DNA from: AP-15 sp963700195
Lineage (GTDB): Bacteria; Pseudomonadota; Alphaproteobacteria; ATCC43930; CGMCC-115725
Length of the DNA: 64,000 bases
Assembly (NCBI GenBank): GCA_963700195.1
Contig: CAVOWQ010000012.1
Coordinates: 84,560 to 148,559, forward strand
Direction: 5' to 3'
This document shows, in pieces, positions 9,673-20,700 of the stretch. The translations under genes and the position numbers were made by a program. The notes below the pieces were generated by a model. The model worked only from the letters and a program-made list of their open reading frames with translations, was not told the DNA's origin and searched no databases. The first letter of the stretch is position 1. Every line of letters begins with the position of its first letter.

Positions 9673-10787
9673 AGCTCGCTTCCTCCGAGGCGCCGCCGCG
9701 TCAGCGCCAGCATCATCCCCATGCCGAGCCCGAGCGCCAGCATCGAGGATCCGCCGTAAGACAGAAACGGCAGGGTCATGCCCTTGGTCGGGATCAGGTG
9801 CAGGGTGGAGGCCATGTTGATCGCCGCCTGCAGCCCGAACTGGACCAAGAGGCCGGTCGCGGCGAGAAGGACGAAGAGGCTGCCTTCCTGCGACATTCGC
9901 GAAAACCCGCGCAGCACGATGAACGCGAACAGCGCGACGATGACGAGGCAGACAATCACTCCGAACTCCTCCCCAGCGACAGCGAAGACAAAATCCGCGT
10001 GTGCATCGGGGAGCACGTCCTTCACTGTGCCTTCGCCCGGACCGCGCCCCCACAAGCCGCCATTGGCAAAGGCCTCGATCGAGCGGTTCACCTGATAGCT
10101 GTCGCCGGTCGAGGGATCGAGGAAGTGGTCGACCCGGACCCTGACATGCGGCAGGTACATATAGGCACCCACCAATCCGCCAAGTCCGGTGAGAACGCCA
10201 GCCGCAACCCAGTAAAGCCGCATCCCGGCCATGTAGAACTGCGCAAACCAGACAGCGGCCACGACTGCCGCCATGCCGATGTCCGGCTGCTTTATCAACA
10301 TCGCGACGACGAGGAGGAACAGCGCGATGCAAATCAAATTGCCGGGAAAGCGCGGGCGCAGCTTCTGTTCCGAAAACAACCATGCGGCGACGACGGCGAA
10401 GGTCGGCTTGACGAACTCGGAGGGCTGCAGCGACAAGCCCGGGAAGTTGATCCAGCGCCGCGCGCCCTTGATCTCGACGCCAATGACGAAAGTCAGCGCG
10501 AGCAGGGCGAGCGAGATGCCGAAACCGATCACCGCAATGCGGCGTATGGTCCGGGGCGGCTGGAGCGAGACCGCGAACATGAGGCCCAATGCCAATGGCA
10601 GCATCGCCAGATGGCGACGGACAAAATGCAGCCCGTCGTAACCAATCCGCTCAGCCACCGGCGGGCTTGCCGCCAGGCTCATCACGACGCCGAAGCCGAT
10701 CAGCATGCCAAGCGCGGCAAGGCTCCAACGGTCGACGGTCCACCACCAGCGCGCAACTTGGCTCTGATCGATCCGCGCGAATCTCAT
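9669..10787 (-). CDS. ftsW: FtsW, septal peptidoglycan glycosyltransferase (SEDS)
   Basis: Multipass SEDS protein that polymerises lipid II at the septum together with FtsI. The chosen start (MRFARIDQSQ, 10787) gives 372 aa; an upstream in-frame ATG would only add residues encoded by the neighbouring repeat. About nine or ten membrane segments are visible. The conserved loop region reads VNRSIEAFANGGLWGRGPGEG, then DAHADFVFAVAGEEFG. C-terminal LPFLSYGGSSM is also typical. The gene that normally precedes it, murD, is not present; mraY is the next gene upstream. Confidence 0.95.
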   Translation of the reverse strand: MRFARIDQSQVARWWWTVDRWSLAALGMLIGFGVVMSLAASPPVAERIGYDGLHFVRRHLAMLPLALGLMFAVSLQPPRTIRRIAVIGFGISLALLALTFVIGVEIKGARRWINFPGLSLQPSEFVKPTFAVVAAWLFSEQKLRPRFPGNLICIALFLLVVAMLIKQPDIGMAAVVAAVWFAQFYMAGMRLYWVAAGVLTGLGGLVGAYMYLPHVRVRVDHFLDPSTGDSYQVNRSIEAFANGGLWGRGPGEGTVKDVLPDAHADFVFAVAGEEFGVIVCLVIVALFAFIVLRGFSRMSQEGSLFVLLAATGLLVQFGLQAAINMASTLHLIPTKGMTLPFLSYGGSSMLALGLGMGMMLALTRRRLGGSEL

Positions 10788-10808
10788 CCGTGGCGCTTCC
10801 GCGAGCAG

Positions 10809-10943
10809 CCCCTCACCCACCAAGCCCTTCGGGCTTGGTCCCCCCTCTCCCGCGGTGCAGGAGAGGAGCTTTGCTCTAGGTGCAGGGTAGCCCCTCTCCC
10901 GCATTGCGGGAGAGGGTGCCGAGCGCAGCGAGGCGGGTGAGGG
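10809..10943. repeat. Palindromic interspersed repeat, copy B, between mraY and ftsW
   Basis: A composite of about 135 bp: AAGCCCTTCGGGCTTGG hairpin, CCCCCTCTCCCGCGGTGCAG, a short spacer, then CCCCTCTCCCGCATTGCGGG and an AGAGGG-to-GAGGCGGGTGAGGG end. The order of parts matches copy C at 41693-41820 almost block for block. It fills most of the 172 bp gap where murD would be expected. Confidence 0.85.
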
Positions 10944-10959
10944 TCCCGCTCCATGCCCT

Positions 10960-12048
10960 TCATCGCAGCTTCAGCGTCGCGAGGCCGGCGATCGCCAGGA
11001 TCCAGGCAATGATCCAAAAGCGGATGACGATCTTCGGCTCTTCCCAACCCAGCTGCTCGAAATGATGGTGCAGCGGGGCCATCCGGAATACGCGCCGTCC
11101 CGTCATCTTGTAGCTCGCGACCTGGACGATGACCGATATTGCCTCGAGAACGAAAAGACCGCCGATGATGGCGAGCACCAGCTCGTGCTTGGTGACGACG
11201 CTGATCGTCCCGAGGGCGGCGCCGATCGACAATGACCCGGTGTCGCCCATGAAGACCATGGCCGGCGGGGCGTTGAACCACAGGAAACCGAGGCTCGCGC
11301 CAACCATCGCACCGCAAAACACTGTTAGCTCGCCCGCTCCGACGACGTGATGGATCTGCAGGTAATTGGCGAAGACCAGATTGCCGGCGAGGTAGGCGAT
11401 GACGGCGAAGCAGCCTGCCGCGATCATCGAAGGAACGATCGCCAGCCCGTCGAGGCCGTCAGTCAGGTTGACCGCGTTCGAGGCGCCGACGATTACAAAT
11501 GCGCCAAACGGCACAAAGAACCAGCCGAGCTCAAACAGCAGGTTCTTGAAGAACGGAACTGCGAGAGAGTTCGCCAGTCCCGCCGGCACCACGTAGGCGA
11601 TGGCGATGCAGGCAGCGGCGCCGAGCACGAATTCTAGGGCGAGCTTGGCTCGGCCCGAGAGGCCGCGATGCGAGTTCCGGGTCAGCTTGCGATAATCGTC
11701 GAAGAAGCCGATCAGCCCGAATCCGGTGGTCGTAAGCAGCACGATCCACACGTAGGCATTGGTTAAATCCGCCCACAGCAAGGTCGATGTCGTCAGCGCA
11801 GTCAAAATGAGGAAGCCACCCATCGTGGGGGTTCCCTTCTTGCGCAGCAAGTGCCCGTTGGGACCGTCCGGGCGAATCGGCTGGCCGTTCGACTGTTTGC
11901 GCCGAAGCCAGAGGATCAGGTGCGGACCGAGGATAAAGCTGATCAGCAGCGCTGTAACGACCGCTCCTCCCGAACGAAAAGTGATGTAGCGGAACAGGTT
12001 GAAGAACTGGAAGTCGTCCGCAAAAGGATAAAGCAGCGGGTACAGCAT
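10960..12048 (-). CDS. mraY: MraY, phospho-MurNAc-pentapeptide translocase (lipid I synthase)
   Basis: Integral membrane enzyme that moves phospho-MurNAc-pentapeptide to undecaprenyl phosphate. From MLYPLLYPFADDF (ATG at 12048) it is 362 aa with about ten membrane segments. Catalytic signatures: GFFDDYRKL, NAVNLTDGLDGLAI, and MVFMGDTGSLSIGAAL, plus APLHHHFEQLGWEE near the end. It begins four bases after the murF stop. Clean reading frame. Confidence 0.97.
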   Translation of the reverse strand: MLYPLLYPFADDFQFFNLFRYITFRSGGAVVTALLISFILGPHLILWLRRKQSNGQPIRPDGPNGHLLRKKGTPTMGGFLILTALTTSTLLWADLTNAYVWIVLLTTTGFGLIGFFDDYRKLTRNSHRGLSGRAKLALEFVLGAAACIAIAYVVPAGLANSLAVPFFKNLLFELGWFFVPFGAFVIVGASNAVNLTDGLDGLAIVPSMIAAGCFAVIAYLAGNLVFANYLQIHHVVGAGELTVFCGAMVGASLGFLWFNAPPAMVFMGDTGSLSIGAALGTISVVTKHELVLAIIGGLFVLEAISVIVQVASYKMTGRRVFRMAPLHHHFEQLGWEEPKIVIRFWIIAWILAIAGLATLKLR

Positions 12049-12052
12049 CGGT

Positions 12053-13467
<1,415 letters not shown>

Positions 13468-13468
<1 letters not shown>

Positions 13469-14962
13469 CAGCCGACGAGTTCGACGGGGTGATGACCGCC
13501 GGGATTCGCCCGCGAATTCGCGCGCGACTGCGGCATCGTCGAAGGGATAGGTCTCGGTGCCGATGATCTGGCCGGTTTCGTGCCCCTTGCCGGCGATGAC
13601 CAGGAGATCGCCTGCACCCAGCGCGGCAATAGCCGTCGCGATCGCCTCGCGGCGGTCGCCGATCTCGATCGCACTCGGCGCCGCCGCGAGGATGGCGCGC
13701 CGGATCTCCCCCGGCGGCTCGGTGCGCGGATTGTCGTCGGTGACGTAAACGCGGTCGGCCAAGCGGGTCGCCACTTCTCCCATCAGCGGCCGCTTGCCGG
13801 CGTCACGGTCCCCGCCACAGCCGAACAGTACGGCAAGACGGCCGCGGGCATGTGGGCGCAATGCCGTCAGAACCGTCGCCAGTGCATCCGGCGTGTGGGC
13901 GTAATCGACGACGATCGCCCCACCACTCTCGCGGCCGGCGACAAATTGCAGGCGGCCGGGAACACCGGTCAGACCAGCGAGCGCGGCGCTGGCGGCAGGC
14001 ACCGGGCTGCCGGTCGCGATCACCAATCCCAGCGCAGCGAGCGCGTTCATAGCCTGGAACTCGCCGGCGAGCGGCAGCACCAGCTCCTGCCTTCGGCCGA
14101 GAACATCCAGCACCAGAAATTGACGATCGGCTCGCGGCTCGCGGGCAATCAGCCGCAGATCGGCCGCGGGATCGGCGCCATAGGCGATCACCGGATGCCC
14201 GCCGTCGCGGCAGAGCCTCTCGAGGCGCGGGAACTCGGCGCTGTCCCGGTTGAGGACTGCGGAACCGCCCGGCATGAGAAGGGCAGTGAAGAGGCGGTCC
14301 TTGGCCGCCCGGTAATGGGCCATGTCGCCGTGATAATCGAGGTGATCGCGCGTCAGGTTAGTAAACGCCGCAGCGGCGACCGATAGACCATCGAGCCGGA
14401 ATTGATTTAGTCCGTGGCTCGACGCCTCGATCGCCACGTGATCGACCCCTTGTTCGGCGAGCCCGGCGAGATCGCGGTGCAGCGCGACCGGATCCGGGGT
14501 CGTCAGCGCGCCGGGCCGGTGTTCGGCGGCGGTCACGATCCCGAGCGTGCCGAGGCTCGCTGCCGGGTGGCCGAGCGCCGTCCAGATCTCGCGCGTGAAA
14601 TGGACCACCGAGGTCTTGCCGTTGGTGCCGGTAACGGCGGCGATCGTTCGCGGCTGCCGGCCATGAAAGCGTGCCGCCAGCAATGCCAGCCGGCGATGCG
14701 GGTTCGCGTCGTCTACGATGGAGACCCGGTCGTGCTGCTCGGGTGGAAGCGCGAGCGCAGCGGGTTCGTCCGTCAGAATGGCGACGGCGCCGCGCGCGAT
14801 TGCGTCAGCGGCGAAGCGGCGCCCGTCTTGTCTCGTGCCGGGCAAGGCAGCGAACAGAAAGCCCGGTTGCACATTCCGCGAATCGGCAGTGAGGCCGACG
14901 ATCTCAGGGTCGTTCAATCCCGTGGACGCCGGCACAGGGGCAATCAGCTCAGTAAGCTTCAA
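13468..14962 (-). CDS. murE: MurE, UDP-MurNAc-tripeptide synthetase (fused in frame to murF as read)
   Basis: Adds the third residue to UDP-MurNAc-L-Ala-D-Glu. The start is a TTG at 14962 overlapping the ftsI end. Motifs: LTADSRNVQPGFLFAAL, AAVTGTNGKTSVVHFTR (P-loop), EASSHGLNQFRLDG, FTNLTRDHLDYHGDM, and YVTDDNPRTEPPGEI. The DNPR motif is the marker for meso-diaminopimelate as substrate. The protein continues through AREFAGESRRSSPRRTRRL straight into MurF. In a neighbouring frame the tail would read NPGGHHPVELVG and stop on a TGA overlapping the murF ATG, so a small indel near 13500 may be responsible for the missing stop. Confidence 0.94.
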
Positions 14963-16735
14963 TCCGCTTGCCCTGCAGAGTGTCGACCATCAGCGCCCGC
15001 TGGATCTCGGGCGACGACTCGTCGACCGGCTGCACCCCGACCAGTGGCGCCATGCGCTGGACTATCCGGCTGGTTGCGGGGGCGACTGTCCAGCCGGCGG
15101 TGGCGTAGCCGTGGCTCTGCTTGTTCGGGTGAGGTTCGTCGACCACGGTCAGGATCAGATATTTCGGGTCGTTGATCGGAAAGACCCCAACAAAGCTCGA
15201 AAGCAGCTTTTTCTCTGCATAATGTCTGCCCGAAATCTTTTCCGCCGTGCCGGTCTTACCGCCCACTACGTAGCCCAGAGCCGCCGCCTGAGTGCCGGTC
15301 CCGTGCTCAACCACTAATCGCATAAGCTTGCGCATTTGTTCCGAGGTCTTCGGCGAAATTACCTGTTCGCCCGGCGGCGCATCACCGGGCGGCAGCTTCA
15401 GTAAGGTGGCCTGGCGCAGGATGCCGCCATTGACGAGCGCCGACGCCGCCGCTCGCAAAACTCAACGGCGTCACCGAGATCCCGTGACCGAAGGCAATCG
15501 TCATCACGTTGACTTCACGCCATTTCGCCGGGAAATGCGGCGCCGCCACCTCCGATACCTCGATCTTCGGCGCCCGCAACAGGCCTATACGGGAAAGAAA
15601 TTCCCGCTGTCTTTGGCCACCAGCGGCCATCGCGATCTTGGCGGCGCCGATGTTCGACGAATACATCAGAATTTCTGGGACGCTTAAAACTCGATGCTTG
15701 CCATGATAATCCCCGATCGTGAAGCGCCCGATATGAATATCGTGGGTCGCGTCATAGGTGCTAGCGAGCGTGGAGGTGCCGCCATCGAGCGCCATTGCCA
15801 CGGTAAAGATCTTGAAGATCGAACCGAGCTCATAAACGCCGAGAGTATTGCGGTTGAACATCCGGTCCGCGATCGAGATGTCGGGATGGTCCGGGTCCGC
15901 GGCGCCGGGGTGGTTCGGATCGAAATCAGGCAGCGACACCATCGAGAGCACTTCGCCGGTGTTGACGTCCATGATCAACCCGGCGGCGCCTTTCGCGGTG
16001 AAGTCGTCGATCACCCGCTGCAATTCCTCCCGCAGGATGTATTGGAGGCGGAGATCGAGCGACAGCTGTAGGGGCTCCCGCCGGTCCTTCAGCGTGTCGT
16101 CGAGGCCACGCTCGATCCCCGCGAAGCCGGCATTGTCGATGCCGGTATAGCCGATGACATGCGCCGTCAATGTGCCGTCCGGGATAAATGCGGCGCTCTT
16201 CGTGCTGGAATTGCACCCCCGGAATGCCGAGCTGATTGACCTCGTACTGTTCATGAGGCGTCAAATGTCGCTTCAGGTACACAAAGCTCTTGCCCGAGGT
16301 GAGCTTGGCGTACACCTCGAGGGTCTTGAGGCTCGGGAAGGCCTTTACCAACTTGCGGGTGGCGTCCGCCGGGTCGAGGATCTGCTTCGGATTGGCGTAG
16401 ACCGAGGGACTGTCGAGCGTCGTGGCGAGCAGCCTGCCGTTGCGGTCGACAATGTCGGCGCGGGCGGGCACAGGCGGTGCCGGAATTCGGAAACGGGGCA
16501 TATGCGATTGGGCCGTACCGCCTTCGAGCAGTACGACTTCGACGATCCGCAATGCGACGACGCCAAAGACGCAGGCAAATAGAATGCCGGTGAAAAACAG
16601 ACGGGCCCGGCAGGTCTCCAGCGCCTTCCTCGCCGGCCCTTCGGGGATGACGGGGGCGCAGGGCGGCGGCTTGAAATGCCGCGGACGGCACGGGTTGTCG
16701 TCATAGGCTTGAAAGGGTTGGGCTGCGATCATCAC
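14949..16735 (-). CDS. ftsI: FtsI (PBP3), septal transpeptidase, interrupted by two frameshifts
   Basis: Class B penicillin-binding protein that cross-links septal peptidoglycan. The N-terminal part has one membrane segment (LFFTGILFACVFGVVALRI), ADIVDRNGRLLATTL and the pedestal domain. The frame breaks near 16185 (one extra G inside YPDGTLTAHVIGYTG) and again near 15455 between TPLSFAS and SALVNGGILRQ. The catalytic domain carries GSIFK (SxxK serine), SSNIG (SxN) and GGKTGTAEK (KTG). All pieces are collinear and intact apart from the two indels, so I treat it as one functional gene with errors. The start (GTG 16735 or ATG 16732) overlaps the ftsL stop. Confidence 0.9.
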
Positions 16736-17360
16736 CGGCTCGTCATGATCTGGGCAATCAAGTCGTCGAGCGATTTCGCGCGCCGTGCTGGGCTGGGCTT
16801 TACGACCGCCTTCACTGGGACGACGGCCTTGGCCAATTGCGGCGCCGCCGCCGGCTTCTCCAAAAGGGCGGGCATGGCGCGCAGCGCGCTTTGCGTCATC
16901 GGCGGCTCTGTTGCAGTTTGGGGCGTCGCCGGTTCCGGAGCGCGCACCGGAACTCCTTCCGGTGCACTCGGGGCGCGCTCACCGCCGGAGCCGGCTCGGC
17001 AGCCGCGACAACCGCAGGCGGTTCGACCGCAGGCGGTTCAGCCAGAGGCGGTTCAGCCGGGGGCGGCGGAGCGGGCGGCGGAGGCCGCAGCGGGATGTCG
17101 GCGGCCGTCGTGTGAAGCTGCTTTGTCGCGATCGGGCCGAGCGACAGGAATTGCCGGTTCATGGCCTCGAGGGTCTCGGGGCGCGTCAGGTACGCCCATT
17201 CGGCGTCGAGAACCCGCAGTTCGTGTTCTTCCGCTGCGGTCGCCCGATTGGTTCGCGCTAGCTCGTCCTCGAGTGCCTGAACCTGGTATTTGACCCCGAA
17301 CATCGCAAAGCCGGTCGCCGAAACGAGGATGAGCCAGAACACGGTGCCGAGCCCGATCAT
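16732..17360 (-). CDS. ftsL: FtsL-like division protein (frameshifted)
   Basis: Small bitopic divisome protein. The ATG at 17360 overlaps the rsmH stop as ATGA. A membrane segment (GTVFWLILVSATGFAMFGV) comes first, then a coiled-coil stretch (VQALEDELARTNRATAAEEHELRVLDAEW), AYLTRPETLEAMNRQFL and a long Pro/Ala linker. The first frame drifts into Arg-rich sequence. The next frame continues as SAPEGVPVRAPEPATP and ends KSLDDLIAQIMTSR at a TGA that overlaps ftsI. One indel near a CCCC run around 16955-16965 explains the break. Identity is from position, topology and the coiled coil, since FtsL is poorly conserved. Confidence 0.8.
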
Positions 17361-18409
17361 GCGTTCTGTCTCCGGTGCCGGCCGCCGAGGTGGGGCTCGC
17401 CGTTGCGCGGCCATGGCGGCGCCACAGTCCGCGACGCGGCTCGCAGACGTGCCGCGCGAGCGCGCGGGTTGTGGGCGATTTCCGCTGCACTGGGCTTGAC
17501 CGCCCGGCGTGTCAGCAAGGTGAAGCTCGGCGGCGGCAATTCTATCCCGACGGGCCGATGCCGCGAGGCTCGCGGCGCCATGTCGCTGCGCCGACGCAGG
17601 AACTCCTTGACCCGGCGATCTTCGAGCGAGTGGAACGACACCACGGCGAGCCTTCCGCCGGGCGCCAGCAGCTGCTCGGCCGCGGCGAGGCCACGGTCGA
17701 GCTCGCCCAATTCGTCGTTCACGGCGATCCGCAAGGCCTGGAATGTCCGGGTCGCCGGATCCTGCCCGGGCTCGGATTGCGGGATCACCGCGCGAACGAT
17801 ATCCGCAAGCTCCGTCGTGCGCCGTATGGGCTGGCGCTGTCGCGCCGCGTTGATCGCGCGGGCGATCCGGCGGGCAAACCGCTCTTCGCCAAGCGCACGG
17901 ATCAGCTCGGCAAGGTCGGCTTCCGACAAGGTCGCGACCAGATCCGCGGCGCTCTGTCCGGCGCCGCTCATCCGCATGTCGAGCGGGCCGTCGAAGCGGA
18001 ACGAGAAGCCGCGTTCCGGCGTGTCGAGCTGGGTCGAGGAAACGCCGAGGTCGAGGGCGATCCCGGCGACCGGGTCGGCGTTCACCGCCGCGAGGAGTTG
18101 CGCCATGTCGCCGAACCGCCCTTCGAGAATACGAAGGCGTTCGCCGTAACGCTCGGCTAAGCCGCGGCCCCGCCGCACCGCCTCGGGATCGCGGTCGATG
18201 CCAAAGACGCGGCAGTGCGCTGCATTGAGCAACGCCTCGCTGTAGCCGCCGCCGCCGAAGGTGCCGTCGACATAGACGGCATCGTCGCGCGGGGCCAGAA
18301 CATCGATCACGTCGTCGAGAAGAACCGGAATGTGCCCGGCAGATCGCATCGCCTCGGGCCGGGCGGCCTGTGCTGCTGGTTCGGGTGGGGATGAGCGCCG
18401 CCCGGTCAT
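17357..18409 (-). CDS. rsmH: RsmH (MraW), 16S rRNA C1402 N4-methyltransferase
   Basis: SAM-dependent methyltransferase of the ribosomal P site. Motifs: HIPVLLDDVIDVL, YVDGTFGGGGYSEALL (SAM loop), FGIDRDPEAV, ALDLGVSSTQLD, GFSFRFDGPLDMRM, and VVSFHSLEDRRVKEFL. I chose the ATG at 18409 because it overlaps the mraZ stop as ATGA, giving 350 aa; the ATG at 18349 (MRSAGHIPVLL) gives 330 aa, closer to the usual length. C-terminal NPRARAARLRAA is also typical of the family. Confidence 0.95.
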   Translation of the reverse strand: MTGRRSSPPEPAAQAARPEAMRSAGHIPVLLDDVIDVLAPRDDAVYVDGTFGGGGYSEALLNAAHCRVFGIDRDPEAVRRGRGLAERYGERLRILEGRFGDMAQLLAAVNADPVAGIALDLGVSSTQLDTPERGFSFRFDGPLDMRMSGAGQSAADLVATLSEADLAELIRALGEERFARRIARAINAARQRQPIRRTTELADIVRAVIPQSEPGQDPATRTFQALRIAVNDELGELDRGLAAAEQLLAPGGRLAVVSFHSLEDRRVKEFLRRRSDMAPRASRHRPVGIELPPPSFTLLTRRAVKPSAAEIAHNPRARAARLRAASRTVAPPWPRNGEPHLGGRHRRQNA

Positions 18410-18876
18410 TCCCGGCGCCGCTCGGCGGGGCCGCCCGGCGGCGGCAATCGGGTTCCCTGGCGGCGCGCTCGCTCGCGCAGCATTGCGTGGTGATCGGCGA
18501 AGCGGGTCGGCTCCCAGATCTGGAAGCTCTTCCCCAATCCGACAAACGCCGCGCTTTCGGTGATGTGGGCATGCTCGGTGAGGATTCCGGGCAGGATGAT
18601 GCGGCCCTCGGGATCGAACGGGAGCGAGTGCGATGAAGCGAACAGCATTCCAAGGTTCTCGTGATCCTCGGAAAACTCCTCTAAAGTATCCATCCGCGAG
18701 CTCATCTCCTCCATCCGCTTGATGCCGCTGGCGTCGAGCGCGGCATACTTGAACGAGGGGAAGACGATTATTCCGGGAAAGCTTTGGTCTGCAACAGCAG
18801 CGCGAAAGGTCGCCGGCACTGAAACTCGCCCCTTGCGGTCGACCTTGTTCACGAAAGTGGAGAAAAACAATTCCAC
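18406..18876 (-). CDS. mraZ: MraZ, transcriptional regulator of the dcw cluster
   Basis: AbrB-like double-domain protein that forms rings and represses its own operon in several bacteria. It contains FFSTFVNKVDRKGRVSVP, the first AbrB-fold signature, and SLPFDPEGRIILPGILTEHA, the second. The start is uncertain: GTG at 18876 gives VELFFSTF, which lines up with the usual start, whereas a TTG at 18888 gives four more residues. A purine-rich GGGGGAAGAA lies just before the GTG. First gene of the minus-strand dcw run. Confidence 0.94.
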   Translation of the reverse strand: MELFFSTFVNKVDRKGRVSVPATFRAAVADQSFPGIIVFPSFKYAALDASGIKRMEEMSSRMDTLEEFSEDHENLGMLFASSHSLPFDPEGRIILPGILTEHAHITESAAFVGLGKSFQIWEPTRFADHHAMLRERARRQGTRLPPPGGPAERRRE

Positions 18877-18975
18877 TTCTTCCCCCAACGCTCACCCTTG
18901 GACGCTCGGCAAGGGGCGCCCGATAGGCGCTGCCGAGTTTCCCCCCGTCGGCAATGCCCGTCCTTGGGTAGATAT

Positions 18976-19004
18976 GGGATATCATGGTATAATATGGGCG
19001 TCAA
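18976..19004 (-). promoter_or_regulatory. Candidate promoter for mraZ and the dcw operon
   Basis: On the minus strand TTGACG (18999-19004) is followed after 17 bases by TATCCC (18976-18981), about 100 bp before mraZ. The -10 box is weak. The surrounding 18960-19075 stretch is much richer in A+T than the rest of the region. I looked for the repeated TGGG boxes that MraZ binds and did not find a clear set. Confidence 0.3.
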
Positions 19005-19026
19005 TGGTTTTTCTAAATAAAACCAT
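19004..19026. other. A/T-rich dyad between rnpB and mraZ
   Basis: ATGGTTTT, a seven-base loop and AAAACCAT form a perfect eight-base-pair stem. It lies downstream of rnpB and overlaps the -35 side of the mraZ candidate promoter. It could be part of the rnpB terminator or a regulatory site; the sequence does not decide. Confidence 0.4.
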
Positions 19027-19079
19027 CAATTTCTTTTTGCTGCCGAGATAAGTTCTTGAAATGTTCCTAAAAAGAGCGC

Positions 19080-19489
19080 CAGACGGCGTGTAAGCCGGGT
19101 TCTGTCCCGCCCTGAAGAGCTGGTCCTCGGAGCGGGGATGGCCATTCCTCTGGGACGCCCGTTGCCGAGCGCCTCGTGCGACCGACCCGAGCGGCGGCGC
19201 GAAGGTCCGCCCGGCATCCCCGCGAACGGGATACCTGCCGCTCCTACTTGGTCTTGCTCCCGGTGGGGTTTTCCCTGCCGCCGCCGTTGCCGGCGGCGCG
19301 GTGCGCTCTTACCGCACCGTTTCACCCTTGCCGCCCGCCCGGTGTCCCGAGATCGACCGGCGGTGTACTTTCTGTGGCACTTTCCCTGGGGTCGCCCCCG
19401 CCGGGCGTTACCCGGCACCGTACCTCCGTGGAGCCCGGACTTTCCTCCCTCCGCCCAAAGGCGGAGAGCGGCCATCCGGCCGTCTGGCC
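19080..19489 (-). ncRNA. rnpB: RNase P RNA (type A)
   Basis: The catalytic RNA that trims the 5' leaders of tRNAs. Reading the minus strand, the hallmark GGAGGAAAGTCCGGGCTCC occurs close to the 5' end, followed by ACAGAAAGTACACCGCC, GGTGAAACGGTGCGGTAAGAG, and near the 3' end GGACAGAACCCGGCTTACA. The 5' and 3' ends contain complementary GCCAGACGGC-type sequences that form the closing helix. Just past the 3' end CGCCGTCTGGCGCTCTTTTT (19070-19088 region) looks like a weak intrinsic terminator. Ends are placed to within a few bases. Confidence 0.95.
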
Positions 19490-19495
19490 ATAGAG

Positions 19496-19524
19496 AATCT
19501 GGGAGTTCGCGACCCGCCTGTCAA
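19496..19524 (-). promoter_or_regulatory. Promoter of rnpB
   Basis: A consensus TTGACA (19519-19524 on the minus strand) is followed after exactly 17 bases by CAGATT (19496-19501), and the RNA start lies about seven bases further on. Good -35, moderate -10, right place for a strong stable-RNA promoter. Confidence 0.6.
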
Positions 19525-19671
19525 AGCCAGAAGGGACCCGCACAAACGGCCGCATGGGATTTTATGGGCTGCACCACCTCAGCGGCGACCCCGTATCGGG
19601 ATTGTGCCGCGAGAGTGCGCTTCTATAATCGCTGCGAAACCATCCCAGGACCCGTCGAGAAGGGGAACGCC

Positions 19672-20656
19672 ATGTCGGTAACACTCGGTACGGACGGCTA
19701 TCGTTACGAGGTCAGCGACAATTGGGCGAAGCTGCCGCCGGGCATGGAGTTCAACGCCGACGTCGCCGCGGTCGGGGTCGACAAGAACGACAACGTCTAT
19801 GCCTTCAACCGCGGCAAGCATCCGATGTGCGTGTTCGACCGCAACGGCAATTTCCTGCGCTCCTGGGGCGAGGGCATCTTCTTGCGGCCGCACGGGGTCC
19901 ACATGGCGCCGGACGACACGATCTGGCTGACCGACGACGGCGACCACACGGTTCGCCAGTGCACCCTCGACGGCAAGGTGTTGCTGACCATCGGCATCCC
20001 CGGCAAGCCGGCGCCTTATATGAGCGGCGAGCCGTTCCACCGCTGCACCCACACCGCACTGTCGCCGCAAGGCGACTACCTCTACGTCTCCGACGGCTAC
20101 GGCAATTCCCGCGTCCACAAATACACGCCGGACGGCAAGCGGGTCGCCTCATGGGGCGAGCCCGGCACCGATCCCGGCCAGTTCAACATCGCCCACAACA
20201 TCTGTTGCGACCCCGAAGGCTGGGTCTACGTCGCCGACCGCGAGAACCACCGCGTCCAAGTATTCGACGGCGACGGCAAGTACGAAGCGCAGTGGAACAA
20301 CATGCACCGCCCCTCCGGCCTCTACATGGAAAGCGGCACGAAGACGCCGCGTTTCTTCATCGGCGAGATCGGGCCGGATATGGCGGTTAACATCGACCTG
20401 CCGAATTGCGGGCCGCGGGTCAGCATCTATACGAGCAAGGGCGAGCTCCTGGCGCGGCTCGGTCATGCCCATGCTGGGCTCAATCCCGGCCAGTTCATCT
20501 CACCGCACGGGCTCGCGGTCGACTTCGCGCGGCGATATCTATGTCGGCGAAGTTTCCTTCACCAACTGGGGCCGCCGCGTCCGCGCCAAGGGCGAGCAAT
20601 TACCACCGGGTCTCCGCAGCCTGCAGAAATTGGTCAAGGTGGATAACGAAACCTGA
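19672..20656 (+). CDS. NHL-repeat six-bladed propeller protein (frameshift near the end)
   Basis: Cytoplasmic beta-propeller of the kind annotated as peptidyl-alpha-hydroxyglycine alpha-amidating lyase-like; the true substrate is unknown. From MSVTLGTDGYRYEV the NHL blades are visible: GVDKNDNVYAFNRGKHPMCVFD, PHGVHMAPDDTIWLTDDGDHTV, YVSDGYGNSRVHKYTPDGK and GWVYVADRENHRVQVFDGDG. The main frame degenerates after GLAVDFARR. The next frame continues SRGDIYVGEVSFTNWG and ends LVKVDNET with a stop at 20656. One extra T near 20524 explains it. The next gene starts 44 bp on, so they probably form an operon. Confidence 0.85.
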
Positions 20657-20700
20657 TCCTCAGGATGACAAGATCTAGAGGACATAAGAGGGAGCAGAAG

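Noticed and set aside
9798..10940. Plus-strand frame of 380 codons opposite ftsW
   Set aside because: Shadow; composition is His/Arg/Gln-rich and no motif is present.
18961..18996. Plus-strand promoter TTGGGT-18-TATAAT near 18964-18993
   Set aside because: It would fire into the 3' end of rnpB on the antisense strand; the -10 match is probably chance in an A/T-rich patch.
19138..19671. N-terminal extension of the NHL-repeat protein
   Set aside because: It would be translated from the complement of rnpB; the real start is the ATG at 19672.
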